A stretch of DNA of 64,000 nucleotides from Azospirillum brasilense (GTDB lineage: Bacteria; Pseudomonadota; Alphaproteobacteria; Azospirillales; Azospirillaceae). Every line of letters starts with the position of its first letter. The stretch's first letter is position 1. The notes below the pieces were generated by a model. It did not search any database, was not told the origin of the DNA, and worked only from the letters and a program-made list of their open reading frames with translations. Below, one piece after another: positions 36,797 to 46,699 of the stretch. Where the stretch lies: NCBI RefSeq assembly GCF_001315015.1, contig NZ_CP012914.1, forward strand, positions 2,166,501 to 2,230,500, read 5' to 3'. Both the position numbers and the translations under genes were made by a program.

Positions 36797-38809
36797 ATGG
36801 CCATCCAAACGAACATCGCGCCCTCCGCGTTCGAAAGCCTGGTCAAGGGCCAGACCTCCTCCAGCCAGAACACGGCCCCGCGGAGTGACAAGTTCGCCTC
36901 CATGATGGACCGGCTGATCAGCGAGGCCGCAACCCGTAAACGCGATCAGGCGCAAGCGGAAGCGGCGGCCCAGGATCGGCGCAACGCCGCGGCAAGCGCG
37001 GCCGACCAGGCGGCCGCCGATCGGGCCGCTGATCGCAGCAAGGCCGCGGAGCGCAGCCCGCCGCCCCGCTCCGAACCCATCCGCGCGGAGCCCGCCAAGC
37101 CGCGCCAGTCCTCCGAAGCCACCACCCAGGCCGCAGCACAGCGCGCCGCCGAACGCAGGGACGCCCGCGCGTCCGACGCGGCCAAGGCCGGCGATGACGC
37201 ACACGCGGCGCGCACCGAACGGCGCGAGGCTGCCGCCGCGAACCACGCCGCGGCGAAGGAGGCGACAAAGGATGTGAAGGCGGCCGGCGCCAAGACGGCG
37301 CGGGACGACACCGCCGCGCAGCCGGCGCTCGCCGATTCCACCGTTCAGACCGACACGGCGGAGGAGGTTCCACCGGATCAGACCGACGGCGCGATGGATG
37401 ACGGCGCCACACAGGATGATGCCGGCAATCAGCCCGCGGAGGACGGGAACGGCGAGGCTGCGATCCTCGATCTGACCGTCACCGTGACCGAGACCACCGT
37501 GGAGCTGGTGACCGCCGACCAGTCCACCACCCTGACCGACATCGAGGCCGCCCTGTCTCTGGCCGTCGCCCCGCTGGCCATCGGCACGCCGGATGACGAA
37601 GAGGCGAACAAGACGACGGAAGACGGTGCGGTCGGGGAGGCAGCCCCGGTCGAAGCCGCACCACCCGACGCTCCGACTCCGGACAATGCGGACACTCCTA
37701 CCGCCGCCGATGCGGCTTTGGCCGCCGCCTTGGCAACCGCCGCCGCCCCTCACCAGGATGGCAAGGCCAAGTACGCCTCCGATGAATCCATAAAGGCCGC
37801 CGCGGCGGCCAAGCCGGGCGTGGAAGCGCCTCCGACAGCGGATACCATGCCGGCGCCGGCCGTCCCGATGGGCAGTCCGCAAAGCGAGATCCCCGCACTC
37901 CACGCCGAGGCCAAGGACGCCGCCGTCGAGGGCAAGCCGGCGAAGGCCGCCGACTCGCTGTCCCCCGGTGCCCTGCCCCTCGCCGACCTGCCGAACGACG
38001 ACAGCGCGCCGCTGCCGCAATCCCTGACCGATCTCGCCGCGGCCAAGGCCAAGGGCGCGACCCGGACCGGGGCGGACGGCGATGCCGGAGCCAACGCCGG
38101 CCACCGTGGCAACCCGGACCCGAACGGCAACGCCGCCCTGGCGCAACCGCCGGCGCCCCAGGCACCGGTTGCCGACCCGGCAAAGCCTGCCGGGCAAAGC
38201 GCGCTCCTGACCGCTGCGGCTGCGGCGGCCGCCACGGACGCCGCCCCGCCGACCGACGGCGCGACTCACCCCACCACCCCCACGCACCCGATCTTTGCCG
38301 GGATCGAGGGCGTGCACACGGCGAGCGGCGTGGAGGCGGGGCTGACCACCGCCCAGCTTCGCCCATCCCGCGGGTCCGCCGGACTGCCGATGGGCGTGCA
38401 GGAGCAGGTGGCCGTCCACATCAGCAAGAACATGTCGGACGGCAACGACCAGTTCACCATCAACCTGCGCCCCGCCGAACTGGGCCGCATCGACATCAAG
38501 CTGGAAATCGGCCAGGACGGGCGGGTCACCGCGTCGGTCGCCGTGGAGAAAGCCCAGACCCTCGAACTGCTGCAACGCGACAGCCGCAATCTGGAACGCG
38601 CCTTGCAGGACGCTGGACTGAAGGCGGACAGCAACAGCCTCAACTTCAGCCTGCGCGGTGAAGGCGGCCAGTCGTTCCAGGACTCGGGACGGCAGGGCGG
38701 CTCGGGCCGGCGGGGCCGCGGCTTCGGCGGCGGCGCGGGTGATGTGGAGGATGCGCAGGCCGCCTACACCCTGACGCTGGCCCCGGGCCGCGTCGACATC
38801 CAGGCCTGA
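36797..38809 (+). CDS. fliK: Flagellar hook-length control protein FliK
   Basis: Secreted molecular ruler that measures hook length and signals FlhB switching, 670 residues from the ATG at 36797. Most of it (residues 1-520) is low-complexity, Ala/Asp/Pro-rich and disordered. The C-terminal Flg_hook domain is clear at about residues 535-630 (FTINLRPAELGRIDIKLEI, GRVTASVAVEKAQTLELLQRD). The tail is Gly-rich. It is co-transcribed with flgD. Confidence 0.9.
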   Translation: MAIQTNIAPSAFESLVKGQTSSSQNTAPRSDKFASMMDRLISEAATRKRDQAQAEAAAQDRRNAAASAADQAAADRAADRSKAAERSPPPRSEPIRAEPAKPRQSSEATTQAAAQRAAERRDARASDAAKAGDDAHAARTERREAAAANHAAAKEATKDVKAAGAKTARDDTAAQPALADSTVQTDTAEEVPPDQTDGAMDDGATQDDAGNQPAEDGNGEAAILDLTVTVTETTVELVTADQSTTLTDIEAALSLAVAPLAIGTPDDEEANKTTEDGAVGEAAPVEAAPPDAPTPDNADTPTAADAALAAALATAAAPHQDGKAKYASDESIKAAAAAKPGVEAPPTADTMPAPAVPMGSPQSEIPALHAEAKDAAVEGKPAKAADSLSPGALPLADLPNDDSAPLPQSLTDLAAAKAKGATRTGADGDAGANAGHRGNPDPNGNAALAQPPAPQAPVADPAKPAGQSALLTAAAAAAATDAAPPTDGATHPTTPTHPIFAGIEGVHTASGVEAGLTTAQLRPSRGSAGLPMGVQEQVAVHISKNMSDGNDQFTINLRPAELGRIDIKLEIGQDGRVTASVAVEKAQTLELLQRDSRNLERALQDAGLKADSNSLNFSLRGEGGQSFQDSGRQGGSGRRGRGFGGGAGDVEDAQAAYTLTLAPGRVDIQA

Positions 38810-38849
38810 TTCAGACCAGCCGCAGCCATTCCAGCGAAGGACCACGACC

Positions 38850-39578
38850 ATGGCCACCACCAACACCGACTACGGCAGCAGCTGGAACCTGAACCAGACC
38901 AAGACGAAGACCGACACCACCACCAAGACCACCAAGACCGCCGACGAGCAGAAACTCGACACCGCGGTAAAGGGGCTGGGTGACAATTTCGAGCACTTCC
39001 TGAAGCTGCTGACCACGCAGATGCAGAACCAGGACCCGCTGAAGCCCATGGACACGAACGACATGACCAAGCAGCTGGTCGATTTCGCGAACGTGGAGCA
39101 GAACATCGGGACCAACAGCCGCCTGGACAAGCTGCTGAAGCTGCAGAACGCCTCGACCAACTCGACCAACCTCGCCTATCTGGGCCGCACCGTCACCTTC
39201 GAGGGCGACAGCTTCGACTACACCCAGGGCATGACGGCGGCTCCGCTGGCCTACGAGCTGGAGAAGTCCGCCAAGTCGGTGCGCGTCGACATCCTGGACA
39301 GCAAGAACCGCGTCGTCCGGTCGATGACCGGCGAAACCACCGCCGGCACCAAGCATGTCGTGAACTGGGACTTCAAGGACGATGGCGGCAACGCCGTCCA
39401 GCCGGGCCAGTACCGTCTGAACATCGCCCCGGTGTCCGAGAAGAAGGACGACATCATCAAGGCGACGCCCTTCACCTTCGGCACAGTCAACGGCATCGGG
39501 TCCAACAAGGACGGCGAAACGGTGGTCTCCGTGGGCAGCGTCGAGGTTCCGCTGTCCAAGCTCTCCAAAGTGTATTGA
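38850..39578 (+). CDS. flgD: Flagellar hook-capping protein FlgD
   Basis: Scaffold for hook assembly, 242 residues. The N-terminal motif FLKLLTTQMQNQDPLKPMDTNDMTKQL and the QLVDFANVEQ segment are diagnostic. The C-terminal FlgD Ig-like/tudor part has VRVDILDSKNRVVRSMTGE and the HVVNWDFKDDGGN strand. It is in one operon with fliK. Confidence 0.96.
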   Translation: MATTNTDYGSSWNLNQTKTKTDTTTKTTKTADEQKLDTAVKGLGDNFEHFLKLLTTQMQNQDPLKPMDTNDMTKQLVDFANVEQNIGTNSRLDKLLKLQNASTNSTNLAYLGRTVTFEGDSFDYTQGMTAAPLAYELEKSAKSVRVDILDSKNRVVRSMTGETTAGTKHVVNWDFKDDGGNAVQPGQYRLNIAPVSEKKDDIIKATPFTFGTVNGIGSNKDGETVVSVGSVEVPLSKLSKVY

Positions 39579-39622
39579 AGGCCTCGCCCTCACCCTCATA
39601 GGCGTCGTCTGAACGCATGGTC

Positions 39623-39668
39623 AAAGGCATGGGCATGGGTCCGGATGGGCCTATGCGCCATGCCTTTT
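39623..39668 (+). terminator. Terminator of fliK-flgD
   Basis: AAAGGCATGG pairs with CCATGCCTTT (10 bp) around an inner partly paired region, ending in a T run, 45 bases after flgD. Confidence 0.7.
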
Positions 39669-39771
39669 ATGCTTAAAACATTAACCCTATCGTTTAGGCT
39701 TTTGTTAAGCGGAGAAGGGGTAGGTTACCACCAAATCGTGGAATACACTGCTGATGGTGGAGCGTCCGCGC

Positions 39772-40116
39772 ATGTCATCTCGCGAGCTTGAAATGAGCGA
39801 CGATGGCTCCAGTGGAGCGTCGGTCATCGGTCCAGCAGGACGGCCGATGACAGAAAATGATCTTCCCCCTCCGGACACCAAGCGCTGGGTCATGCGGCGC
39901 AAGGCGGAGGTCGTAGCCGGCGTGCGTTCGGGGCTTATAAGCCTTGAGGAAGCGTGCCGTCGCTACACCCTGTCCGTGGAAGAGTTCCTGTCCTGGCAGC
40001 GGCTGATCGACAGCCATGGCATGCGGGGCCTGCGCGCCACGCGGCTGCAGGACTATCGTGGGAACCAGCCGCCGCTGTCCGTGCGCAGTCGCATGGCCAG
40101 CACCGCCGCCGAATAA
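39772..40116 (+). CDS. sciP: CtrA inhibitor SciP (DUF1153)
   Basis: A 114-residue DNA-associated protein from the ATG at 39772, with GGTGGAG 8 bases upstream; starts at 39754 and 39793 are possible. The conserved core LPPPDTKRWVMRRKAEVVAGV, SLEEACRRYTLSVEEFLSW and GMRGLRATRLQDYR identifies SciP. In Caulobacter it blocks CtrA-activated transcription. The upstream 100 bases hold several TTAA elements including TTAACC, so CtrA feedback is plausible. Confidence 0.9.
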   Translation: MSSRELEMSDDGSSGASVIGPAGRPMTENDLPPPDTKRWVMRRKAEVVAGVRSGLISLEEACRRYTLSVEEFLSWQRLIDSHGMRGLRATRLQDYRGNQPPLSVRSRMASTAAE

Positions 40117-40350
40117 GCGATTCCCGTTCGCTGTCCGACCGGACCAGACCGCCGCAGGCCCGCCCTGCGGCGTCGTTGTTTGTGTCCCGGCGCTTTGCCG
40201 GCGGGCGGTTTCCAGACGGGCATTTTGTGCTCCGACATTATGCGTCCCGGCTGCTTTGCAATTTTTACGTGGCAGGTATCGCTTTCGTTCCCGCCCCACA
40301 AAAGTTAACGCAAAGCAACGAGGCAAACGGCCACGGGAGTTCACCGACCG

Positions 40351-40806
40351 ATGCGCTATCTTGACGACCTGACCCCCGGCGACCGCTTCACCGGCGGCCC
40401 GGTGACCGTGACGGAGGAGGACATTGTCGCCTTCGCGCGGCAGTTCGACCCGCAGCCCTTCCACCTCGACCCCGAGGCGGCGCAGGACAGCGTCTTCGGC
40501 GGGTTGGCGGCGAGCGGCTGGCACACCGCCGGGCTGACCATGCGGATGATCGTCACGGGGGACGGCGCCCTGGCGGGCGGCTTCGTGGGGATGGGGGTGG
40601 AGGACATTCGCTGGCCCAAGCCCACCCGCCCCGGCGACACGCTGCGCATCGAGAGCGAGATCCTGGAGGTCCGCGTGTCGGGCAAGCGCCCCGACCGCGG
40701 CATCGCCCGCGTGCGCACCACCACCCTCAACCAGAACGGCGAGACCGTGCAGCAGATGACCGCGAACCTGCTCGTCCCCCGCCGGCCCGCCACCGATAAG
40801 GGCTGA
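40351..40806 (+). CDS. MaoC-like hot-dog hydratase
   Basis: A 151-residue single hot-dog fold protein. The R-hydratase motif is present: EDIVAFARQFDPQPFHLDPEAA with the catalytic Asp/His pair, and FGGLAASGWHT after it. Such enzymes hydrate enoyl-CoA or a related acyl substrate. The gene stands alone between sciP and a terminator, so the pathway is not evident. Confidence 0.9.
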   Translation: MRYLDDLTPGDRFTGGPVTVTEEDIVAFARQFDPQPFHLDPEAAQDSVFGGLAASGWHTAGLTMRMIVTGDGALAGGFVGMGVEDIRWPKPTRPGDTLRIESEILEVRVSGKRPDRGIARVRTTTLNQNGETVQQMTANLLVPRRPATDKG

Positions 40807-40832
40807 TGGCATAAACAGAGTTCCAAACGCAC

Positions 40833-40859
40833 AAAGGGCCGCCCAAGGGCAGCCCTTTT
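40833..40859 (+). terminator. Terminator after the MaoC gene
   Basis: AAAGGGC and GCCCTTT pair, with an inner 4-bp GCCC/GGGC helix, followed by T4. It lies 27 bases after the stop. Confidence 0.75.
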
Positions 40860-40892
40860 GTGTGCGTCGCTGTCATGCCGTTGTCTTGGGAA

Positions 40893-40968
<76 letters not shown>

Positions 40969-41044
40969 ATTCCCATCCGGGCACCGAAACACCCGGCGGC
41001 GTGAAAGGGGTTCTGGGAGCGATCCCTTTCGGTCCGGAAAGTGA

Positions 41045-41120
<76 letters not shown>

Positions 41121-41413
41121 ATCACTTCTCGTTCACACCGGCACCGGAGCCTTCGTCTCTGCGTCAGGGGGTGCCTGACCGTATCGACTAGGGTTCCTGT
41201 CCGGCCAAGCCGTCGTCCCGGCCGGTGTGGCGCGGTTTATAACGAAGGGTCCGAGGCTTGTCGATACCAAAATGGATAGGATCGAATTTTTTTGCGGGGC
41301 TCGTTCCGGCTCCGCATTCACCCCTTAAAACTGCCCTCTTTGGCCGCCTTCTTTGACAGCCTGCCAAGCCCGGCGCTATCACCCTTGCCCAGCGGATGGA
41401 AGGAGTGGAGACG

Positions 41414-42940
41414 ATGCAGGGCTGGACCGAGGGCTATGTGGGCGGGATCGGCTACATCCACGCCTTCTACCGGGAACTGTCACCGGCGCTGTTGTCCTTC
41501 GCGCTTACCCTGCGCGGCTGGCGGCCTCCGATGGACTCCGACGGCACCTTCGCCTGCGCGGAGATCGGCTGCGGCCACGGGGTGAGCAGCGCCGTCCTGG
41601 CCGGCTGCCATCCCGACGCCCGGTTCGAGGCAGTGGACTTCAACCCCGGCCACATCGCCGGCGCCCAGCGCCTCGCCGCCGAGGCCGGGCTGGGCAACGC
41701 CGCCTTCCGGGAGGAGAGTTTCGCCGAGTACGCCCAAGGCGGGGCCAAGGATCTGGACATCGTGACGCTGCACGGCGTCTGGTCCTGGGTCAGCGCGGAG
41801 AACCGGGCGATCCTGGTGGACCTGCTGAAGCGGCGGCTGAAGCCCGGCGGGCTGGTCTTCGTCAGCTACAATGCCCTGCCCGGCACGCTCGCCTACATGC
41901 CGCTGCGCCGCGTCCTGGTCGAGCATTGCGCCGACCGCACCGGCCCCCTGCCGGAGCGTATCGAGGAGGCCGTGGCCTTCGCCAGCCGCCTGACCGCCCT
42001 CAACGCCGGCTGGTTCGCCCAAGCCGACGCGCTGCCGGCGCGGCTGGACTCGCTGAAGCGTAAGTCCCCCAACTACATCGCCCATGAATATCTGAACCGC
42101 GACTGGACCGCCTTCTACCACGCCGACGTGGCACGGGAGCTGGCCGCGGCCAAGCTGGACTTCGCCGGCCCCGCCGTCCCGATGGAGCAGATGGACGAGC
42201 TGTCCCTGCCGCCGGACGCCCTGCCCCTGCTGGCCGAGGCACGCGACCCGGCCTACCGCGAGACCTTGCGCGACCTGCTGACCAACCGCGCCTTCCGCCG
42301 CGACCTGTTCGTGAAGGGTGCCGAGCGGCTGACCCCGGCGGAGCGGCGGGACCGGCTGCGCGCCACCCGCTTCGCCCTTCTGGTGCCGCCCGGCGATCTG
42401 CCGGAAGTCGTGCTGGCTCCGGTCGGGCGCGTGCCCCTGCCGCAGGATCTCCACGGCCCGCTGGCCGAGGCGCTGGCCGCCGGCACGCCGACTCTGGCTG
42501 AATTGTCGGCCCTACCCGCCCTCGCCCGCCATGGCGAGGAGGCCGTGCTGCGCGCGCTGATGATCCTGACCAGCCTGGCGCTGGCGGCGCCCGCCCTGCC
42601 CGAGGCCGGTCAGGCGGCCCGCACGCTCAAGGCCGACCGCTTCAACGCCGCCATCTTGGAGCGCAACCGCCGCGACGACACGCTGGACACGCTGGCGTCG
42701 CCCGTCCTCGGTTCCGGCGTTGCGGTGTCGCGGCTGGAGGCACTGTTCCTGCTGGCCCGACGCAACGGCACCGATCCCGCGGCGACCGCCTGGGAAGCGC
42801 TGTCGGAGGATGGGCTCGCCCTGTCGCGCGATGGAACCCGGCTCGACGGGGAGGAGGCGAACGTGGCGGAACTGCGCGCCCGGTTCGACCGCTTCACCCG
42901 CCTGCGCCTGCCGACGCTGCGCCGCCTTGGGGTGGCGTGA
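41414..42940 (+). CDS. SAM-dependent methyltransferase with methyltransferase-regulatory domain
   Basis: A 508-residue cytoplasmic protein. The ATG at 41414 has GGAAGGAG 8 bases upstream, better than the ATG at 41396, which overlaps that site. Residues about 20-210 are a class I methyltransferase (CAEIGCGHG near residue 47, then AVDFNP and IVTLHGVWSWVS). The rest matches the layout of proteins with a methyltransferase-regulatory domain, as in rickettsial protein-lysine methyltransferases. The target is unknown; flagellin or a surface protein is a possibility only by location. It ends 15 bases before the convergent DUF2243 gene. Confidence 0.8.
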   Translation: MQGWTEGYVGGIGYIHAFYRELSPALLSFALTLRGWRPPMDSDGTFACAEIGCGHGVSSAVLAGCHPDARFEAVDFNPGHIAGAQRLAAEAGLGNAAFREESFAEYAQGGAKDLDIVTLHGVWSWVSAENRAILVDLLKRRLKPGGLVFVSYNALPGTLAYMPLRRVLVEHCADRTGPLPERIEEAVAFASRLTALNAGWFAQADALPARLDSLKRKSPNYIAHEYLNRDWTAFYHADVARELAAAKLDFAGPAVPMEQMDELSLPPDALPLLAEARDPAYRETLRDLLTNRAFRRDLFVKGAERLTPAERRDRLRATRFALLVPPGDLPEVVLAPVGRVPLPQDLHGPLAEALAAGTPTLAELSALPALARHGEEAVLRALMILTSLALAAPALPEAGQAARTLKADRFNAAILERNRRDDTLDTLASPVLGSGVAVSRLEALFLLARRNGTDPAATAWEALSEDGLALSRDGTRLDGEEANVAELRARFDRFTRLRLPTLRRLGVA

Positions 42941-42955
42941 CCGAAAAGCGCCGCG

Positions 42956-43753
42956 TCAGGTCCGGAACCAATCGAGGCAGCCGGTCGGCAGCAGCGTGTT
43001 GCTGACCAGCAGGGCGCCGTGCCGGTACAGGGCCGTCGGGTTGCCGTCCTCTCCCAGGTCGATGGCCCAGAGCTGGCCGGAGGGGTCCTGCCAGACTGTC
43101 CTCCCGTCCACCGCCGCCACGGCGGCGAAGACGTCCGGCGCCGTCGTGCCGGGCGTGAACAGCACCATGACCGTGGTCACGCCCGGCGGCGGCAGAGCGG
43201 CGACCGGTCCGGCGATCAGGACCGCCAGCGTCAGCGCAACCGGCGCGGCGCGGCCACCGCCGTCCGTTCCCCCACCGCTCCGCAACCGCCAGCCCGCCGC
43301 AACGACGGCAACGCCGAAGACGACGAACCACAACAGGTCCCAGAGGAGTGGATTGGCCGAATCCATGCGGATGCGGTGGATGCCGAGGAGCCAATGGGAG
43401 AGAACACCGTCAAGGATATGCCAGACGCCGAACCCGATCAGCGCGTTGGCGAAGAGGAGACGGTCCGCCCGCGGTTCGGCGAAGCGGCGCCGGCTCCGCC
43501 ACAGCAGCCACAGGCCGACCGCCGCGACGACGTACATCGCGGCGTGGAACAGGCCGTCCGCCAGAATCTGGACGCGGATGTCCCGAACGGCGGAGGACTC
43601 GACCGCCGACAGCAGGTGATGCCACTGCAACACCTGATGCAGCAGGATTCCGTCGAAAAAGCCGCCCAGCGCAAAACCCAGCAGGTATCCCGCCCAGGGG
43701 AGCCCCGTTGCCGCCCGTGCCGGTGAAGGAAGATGAGTCGTGTCGGTGGACAT
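42956..43753 (-). CDS. DUF2243 membrane protein
   Basis: A 265-residue integral membrane protein from the ATG at 43753. About five helices carry conserved GFALGGFFDGILLHQVLQWHH and GLFHAAMYVV blocks, rich in His within membranes, and WHILDGVLSHWLLGIH further on. These His-rich helices suggest metal or heme binding, but the family has no established function. The C-terminal 80 residues form a soluble-looking extension. It lies downstream of the ABC exporter on the same strand. Confidence 0.8.
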   Translation of the reverse strand: MSTDTTHLPSPARAATGLPWAGYLLGFALGGFFDGILLHQVLQWHHLLSAVESSAVRDIRVQILADGLFHAAMYVVAAVGLWLLWRSRRRFAEPRADRLLFANALIGFGVWHILDGVLSHWLLGIHRIRMDSANPLLWDLLWFVVFGVAVVAAGWRLRSGGGTDGGGRAAPVALTLAVLIAGPVAALPPPGVTTVMVLFTPGTTAPDVFAAVAAVDGRTVWQDPSGQLWAIDLGEDGNPTALYRHGALLVSNTLLPTGCLDWFRT

Positions 43754-43817
43754 GGCCCGACAACCGCCGCGGGCGCAGGCGGGTTCCGGATCTGGTTTCC
43801 TGACGGCGGGGGGCTCC

Positions 43818-45650
43818 TCAGCTCCCGACCAGCCCGGCCTCGTCCGCTGCGCGGTCGAACTGGAGCGCCGCAAGGCGGGCGTAGAGGCCGCCCTCGCGGA
43901 CGAGGTCGGCGTGGCGCCCGGTGGCGACGACGCGTCCCTGCTCCATCACCACGATCCGGTCGGCATTCAGCACGGTCGCCAGCCGGTGGGCGATGATGAT
44001 CGTGGTGCGCCGGGTCATCAGCTTGTCCAGCGCGTCCTGCACCATGCGCTCGCTCTCCGCGTCGAGCGCGCTGGTCGCCTCGTCGAGCAGCAGCACCGGC
44101 GGGTCGCGCAGGATGGCCCGCGCGATGGACAGGCGCTGGCGCTGGCCGCCGGACAGGCGCACGCCCTTCTCGCCCAGGAAGGTGTCCAGCCCTTCCGGCA
44201 AGGCCTGCAGGAATTCCAGCGCGTGGGCGGCCTCGGCGGCGGCGAGCACCTCGGCGTCGGTGGCCTCCGGACGCCCGTAGCGGATGTTCTCCCAGGCATT
44301 GGCGGAGAAGACCACGGGGTCCTGCGCCACGAGGCCGAGCCGCCGCCGCACCTCCACCGGGTCGGCGTCGCGGACGTCCACCCCGTCCAGTTTGACCGCT
44401 CCGGCCTGCGGATCGTAGAAGCGCAGCAGAAGCTGGAACACCGTGGATTTGCCGGAGCCCGACGGGCCGACCAGGGCCACCGTTTCCCCCGGCTCGATCT
44501 CCAGGGAGAATTCCTTCAATGCCGCCCAGTCCGGGCGCGACGGGTAATGGAAGCGCACATCGCGGAACGACAGTGCCCCCTGCGCCGGTTCCGGCAGGGC
44601 GCGCGGATTGGCCGGGGCGCGGATTTCCGGTTCGGTGTCCAGCAGGTCGAACAGCCGCTCCGTGGCGCCGGCGGCGCGCTGAAGGTCGCCGGCCACCTCG
44701 CTGATCGCCCCGACCGAACCGGCGACGACCACCGAATAGATGACGAAGGCCGAGAGCTGCCCCACCGTCAGCCGACCGGCCAGCACGTCATGCCCGCCGA
44801 TCCACAGGATGAGGCCGACGGAGCCGAACACCAGCACGATGACGATCATCGTCATGATGGCGCGCACCGTCACCCGCCGCCGGGCGGTGGCGAAGGCGTC
44901 CTCGACCCGCCCGCCGAACAGGCTGCGGTCGATGGTCTCGTGCGTGTAGGCCTGCATCGTGCGGATGGCGCCCAGCGTCTCCTCGACGAAGGAGCCGAGG
45001 TCGGCGATCTTGTCCTGGCTGGCCCGCGACAGGGCGCGCACCCGCCGCCCCAGGATGATGATCGGCAGGATGACCACCGGCACGCCCAGGAACACCAACC
45101 CCGCCAGCTTCGGCGAGGTCACCAGCAGCATCGCCGTGCCGCCCACGAACATCAGCGTGTTGCGCAGCGCGATGGAGACGGAGGAACCGACCACGACTTG
45201 AAGCACCTCGGTGTCGGTGGTCAGGCGCGTCAGGATCTCGCCGGTCTTGGTGGTTTCGAAGAAGCCGGGGGAGAGCTTCACCACATGGTTGTAGACGGCG
45301 CGGCGGATGTCGGCCACCACCCGCTCGCCGATCCAGCTAACCAGATAGAAGCGGCCGAAGGTCGAGGCTGCCATCAACACGATGACCACCAGCAAAACCA
45401 GCAACGCCCGGTCGAGCAGCGCCGAATCGCCCGCAACGAACCCCTGGTCCACCAGGACGCGCATCCCCTGCCCCAGCCCCAGCACGGTCCCGGCGGCCAC
45501 GGTCAGGGCCAGCATGGCACCCAGGATTTGCAGCCGATACGGCCACAAAAAAGGAAACAGCCGGCGCAGCGGCGACAGGTTGCGGCGGCGCGACGCGGAG
45601 GAAGGCGCCCCTTCGGACACCGGATCGGATTTCGACGAATGACGGGACAC
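43818..45650 (-). CDS. MsbA-type ABC exporter (fused permease and ATPase)
   Basis: A 610-residue half-transporter. Six membrane helices lie at about residues 30-330. The ATPase domain has Walker A GPSGSGKST near residue 395, the signature LSGGQRQR near 500, Walker B LLLDEATSA and the His loop AHRLAT. The GTG at 45650 (VSRHSSK) has a GGGAG site; earlier in-frame ATG starts give a Cys-rich extension unlike the family. The cargo is probably lipid, lipopolysaccharide or a peptide, but cannot be told from sequence. Confidence 0.9.
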   Translation of the reverse strand: MSRHSSKSDPVSEGAPSSASRRRNLSPLRRLFPFLWPYRLQILGAMLALTVAAGTVLGLGQGMRVLVDQGFVAGDSALLDRALLVLLVVIVLMAASTFGRFYLVSWIGERVVADIRRAVYNHVVKLSPGFFETTKTGEILTRLTTDTEVLQVVVGSSVSIALRNTLMFVGGTAMLLVTSPKLAGLVFLGVPVVILPIIILGRRVRALSRASQDKIADLGSFVEETLGAIRTMQAYTHETIDRSLFGGRVEDAFATARRRVTVRAIMTMIVIVLVFGSVGLILWIGGHDVLAGRLTVGQLSAFVIYSVVVAGSVGAISEVAGDLQRAAGATERLFDLLDTEPEIRAPANPRALPEPAQGALSFRDVRFHYPSRPDWAALKEFSLEIEPGETVALVGPSGSGKSTVFQLLLRFYDPQAGAVKLDGVDVRDADPVEVRRRLGLVAQDPVVFSANAWENIRYGRPEATDAEVLAAAEAAHALEFLQALPEGLDTFLGEKGVRLSGGQRQRLSIARAILRDPPVLLLDEATSALDAESERMVQDALDKLMTRRTTIIIAHRLATVLNADRIVVMEQGRVVATGRHADLVREGGLYARLAALQFDRAADEAGLVGS

Positions 45651-45828
45651 CGGGGCTCCCCAGCGGCAGGACGGGCGGCAGGACGATGTGCAGGCGGTGC
45701 ACGGGGGCAAACACGGCATATAGCAAGGGGTGGGCCTATGAACAAGGTATGGTGTGGCCACCCGATTGAACCATAGTCACGAAGACGTGGAGATCCTGCC
45801 GCGGCCGCCGCGTTGCGAAAGCGCTCGA

Positions 45829-45863
45829 ATCCTCTGTGCTCCGGTGTCTCCGTGGTGAAGGAT
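45829..45863. repeat. Possible dispersed intergenic repeat
   Basis: A stretch reading CCTCTGTGCTCCGGTGTCTC followed by CGTGGTGAAGGAT resembles the disease-like 'ACGGAGACACAGAG' intergenic repeats found in many high-GC genomes. It sits in the 333-base gap between the ABC exporter and rpmE. Only one copy is visible here, so the call is weak. Confidence 0.25.
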
Positions 45864-45983
45864 GGGGGGGGCACAGCGAAGCGGCGGTGGTTCGGAACCA
45901 CCCGCCTTTCCGGCGCAGGAACGCGGTTGCATCATGCCGCATGCTTTGCTATAGACCGCGCTCGCTTTGCAGGAACCCCGGCC

Positions 45984-46208
45984 ATGAAGACTGATATCCA
46001 TCCCGACTACCACGAGATCAACGTGGTGATGACCGACGGCAGCACGTTCAAGACCCGCTCCACGATGGGCAAGCCGGGCGATACGCTGCGCCTCGACATC
46101 GACCCGAAGTCGCACCCGGCTTGGACCGGCGTGCAGAAGCTGCTGGACACGGGCGGCCAGATCGCCAAGTTCAACAAGCGCTTCGCGAGCTTCGGCCTGA
46201 AGAAGTAA
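45984..46208 (+). CDS. rpmE: 50S ribosomal protein L31 (zinc-free type)
   Basis: A 74-residue large-subunit protein from the ATG at 45984. [18 protein letters not shown] and [24 protein letters not shown] identify L31. The zinc-binding Cys residues of the C+ form are absent, as is usual in alphaproteobacteria. It is monocistronic with a terminator after it. Confidence 0.95.
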   Translation: MKTDIHPDYHEINVVMTDGSTFKTRSTMGKPGDTLRLDIDPKSHPAWTGVQKLLDTGGQIAKFNKRFASFGLKK

Positions 46209-46229
46209 TCTTCTTCGTCCGCAAAACGA

Positions 46230-46263
46230 AAAGGGGCGTCCGGTCCGCCGGGCGCCCTTTTCG
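46230..46263 (+). terminator. Terminator of rpmE
   Basis: AAAAGGGGCGTCCGG pairs with CCGGGCGCCCTTTT around a short loop, with slight mismatch, ending in T4. Confidence 0.75.
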
Positions 46264-46291
46264 CGTTTGCGGCTTTTGAAAACGCCGGCCG

Positions 46292-46699
46292 TCAGCCGGC
46301 CAGAGCCACCGCGTCGCGGGCGCGCTCGTCCAGCCGGGCGACGCGCATGTAGAGCCGGTGGCTGCGCTCCAGAAGGCTGCGCAGGCCTTCCGGAAGCTGC
46401 TCGTTGTCGGGGCCGGAGGGATCCGTGCAGATGTCCCCGCCCGACAGGGCAAAATCGTCGCTCGCCGCCTGCTCACGGGTCATTTCCCCGGCATGAACGG
46501 CCTTCTGCGCCAGCAGCCAAGCCATGACCTGGGTCAGCCGGCTGGTCACCCGCATCGATTCGTACGAGATCTGAAGCCGGACATGGGGCGGCAGCGCCCG
46601 ATGGCTGGCGGCGTCATGATAGGCGATGTAATTGCGCGCCTCGATCAGCAGCGCCATCGTCTCATCATAAGTCCCGTTGAAGAAGGTCGGTGCTTCCAT
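46292..46699 (-). CDS. rcdA: RcdA (regulator of CtrA degradation; DUF1465)
   Basis: A 135-residue helical protein from the ATG at 46699, with a GTG one codon upstream. The conserved blocks are FNGTYDETMALLIEARNYIAY, ISYESMRVTSRLTQVMAWLLAQKAV, and LLERSHRLYMRVARLDERAR. In Caulobacter RcdA is a ClpXP adaptor-hierarchy protein needed for timed CtrA proteolysis. It adds to the CtrA circuit seen elsewhere in the window. Confidence 0.85.
   Translation of the reverse strand: MEAPTFFNGTYDETMALLIEARNYIAYHDAASHRALPPHVRLQISYESMRVTSRLTQVMAWLLAQKAVHAGEMTREQAASDDFALSGGDICTDPSGPDNEQLPEGLRSLLERSHRLYMRVARLDERARDAVALAG

Noticed and set aside
45651-45761. Longer start for the ABC exporter
   Set aside because: The extra N-terminus is Cys/Pro-rich and unlike the family; the GTG at 45650 has a better ribosome-binding site.
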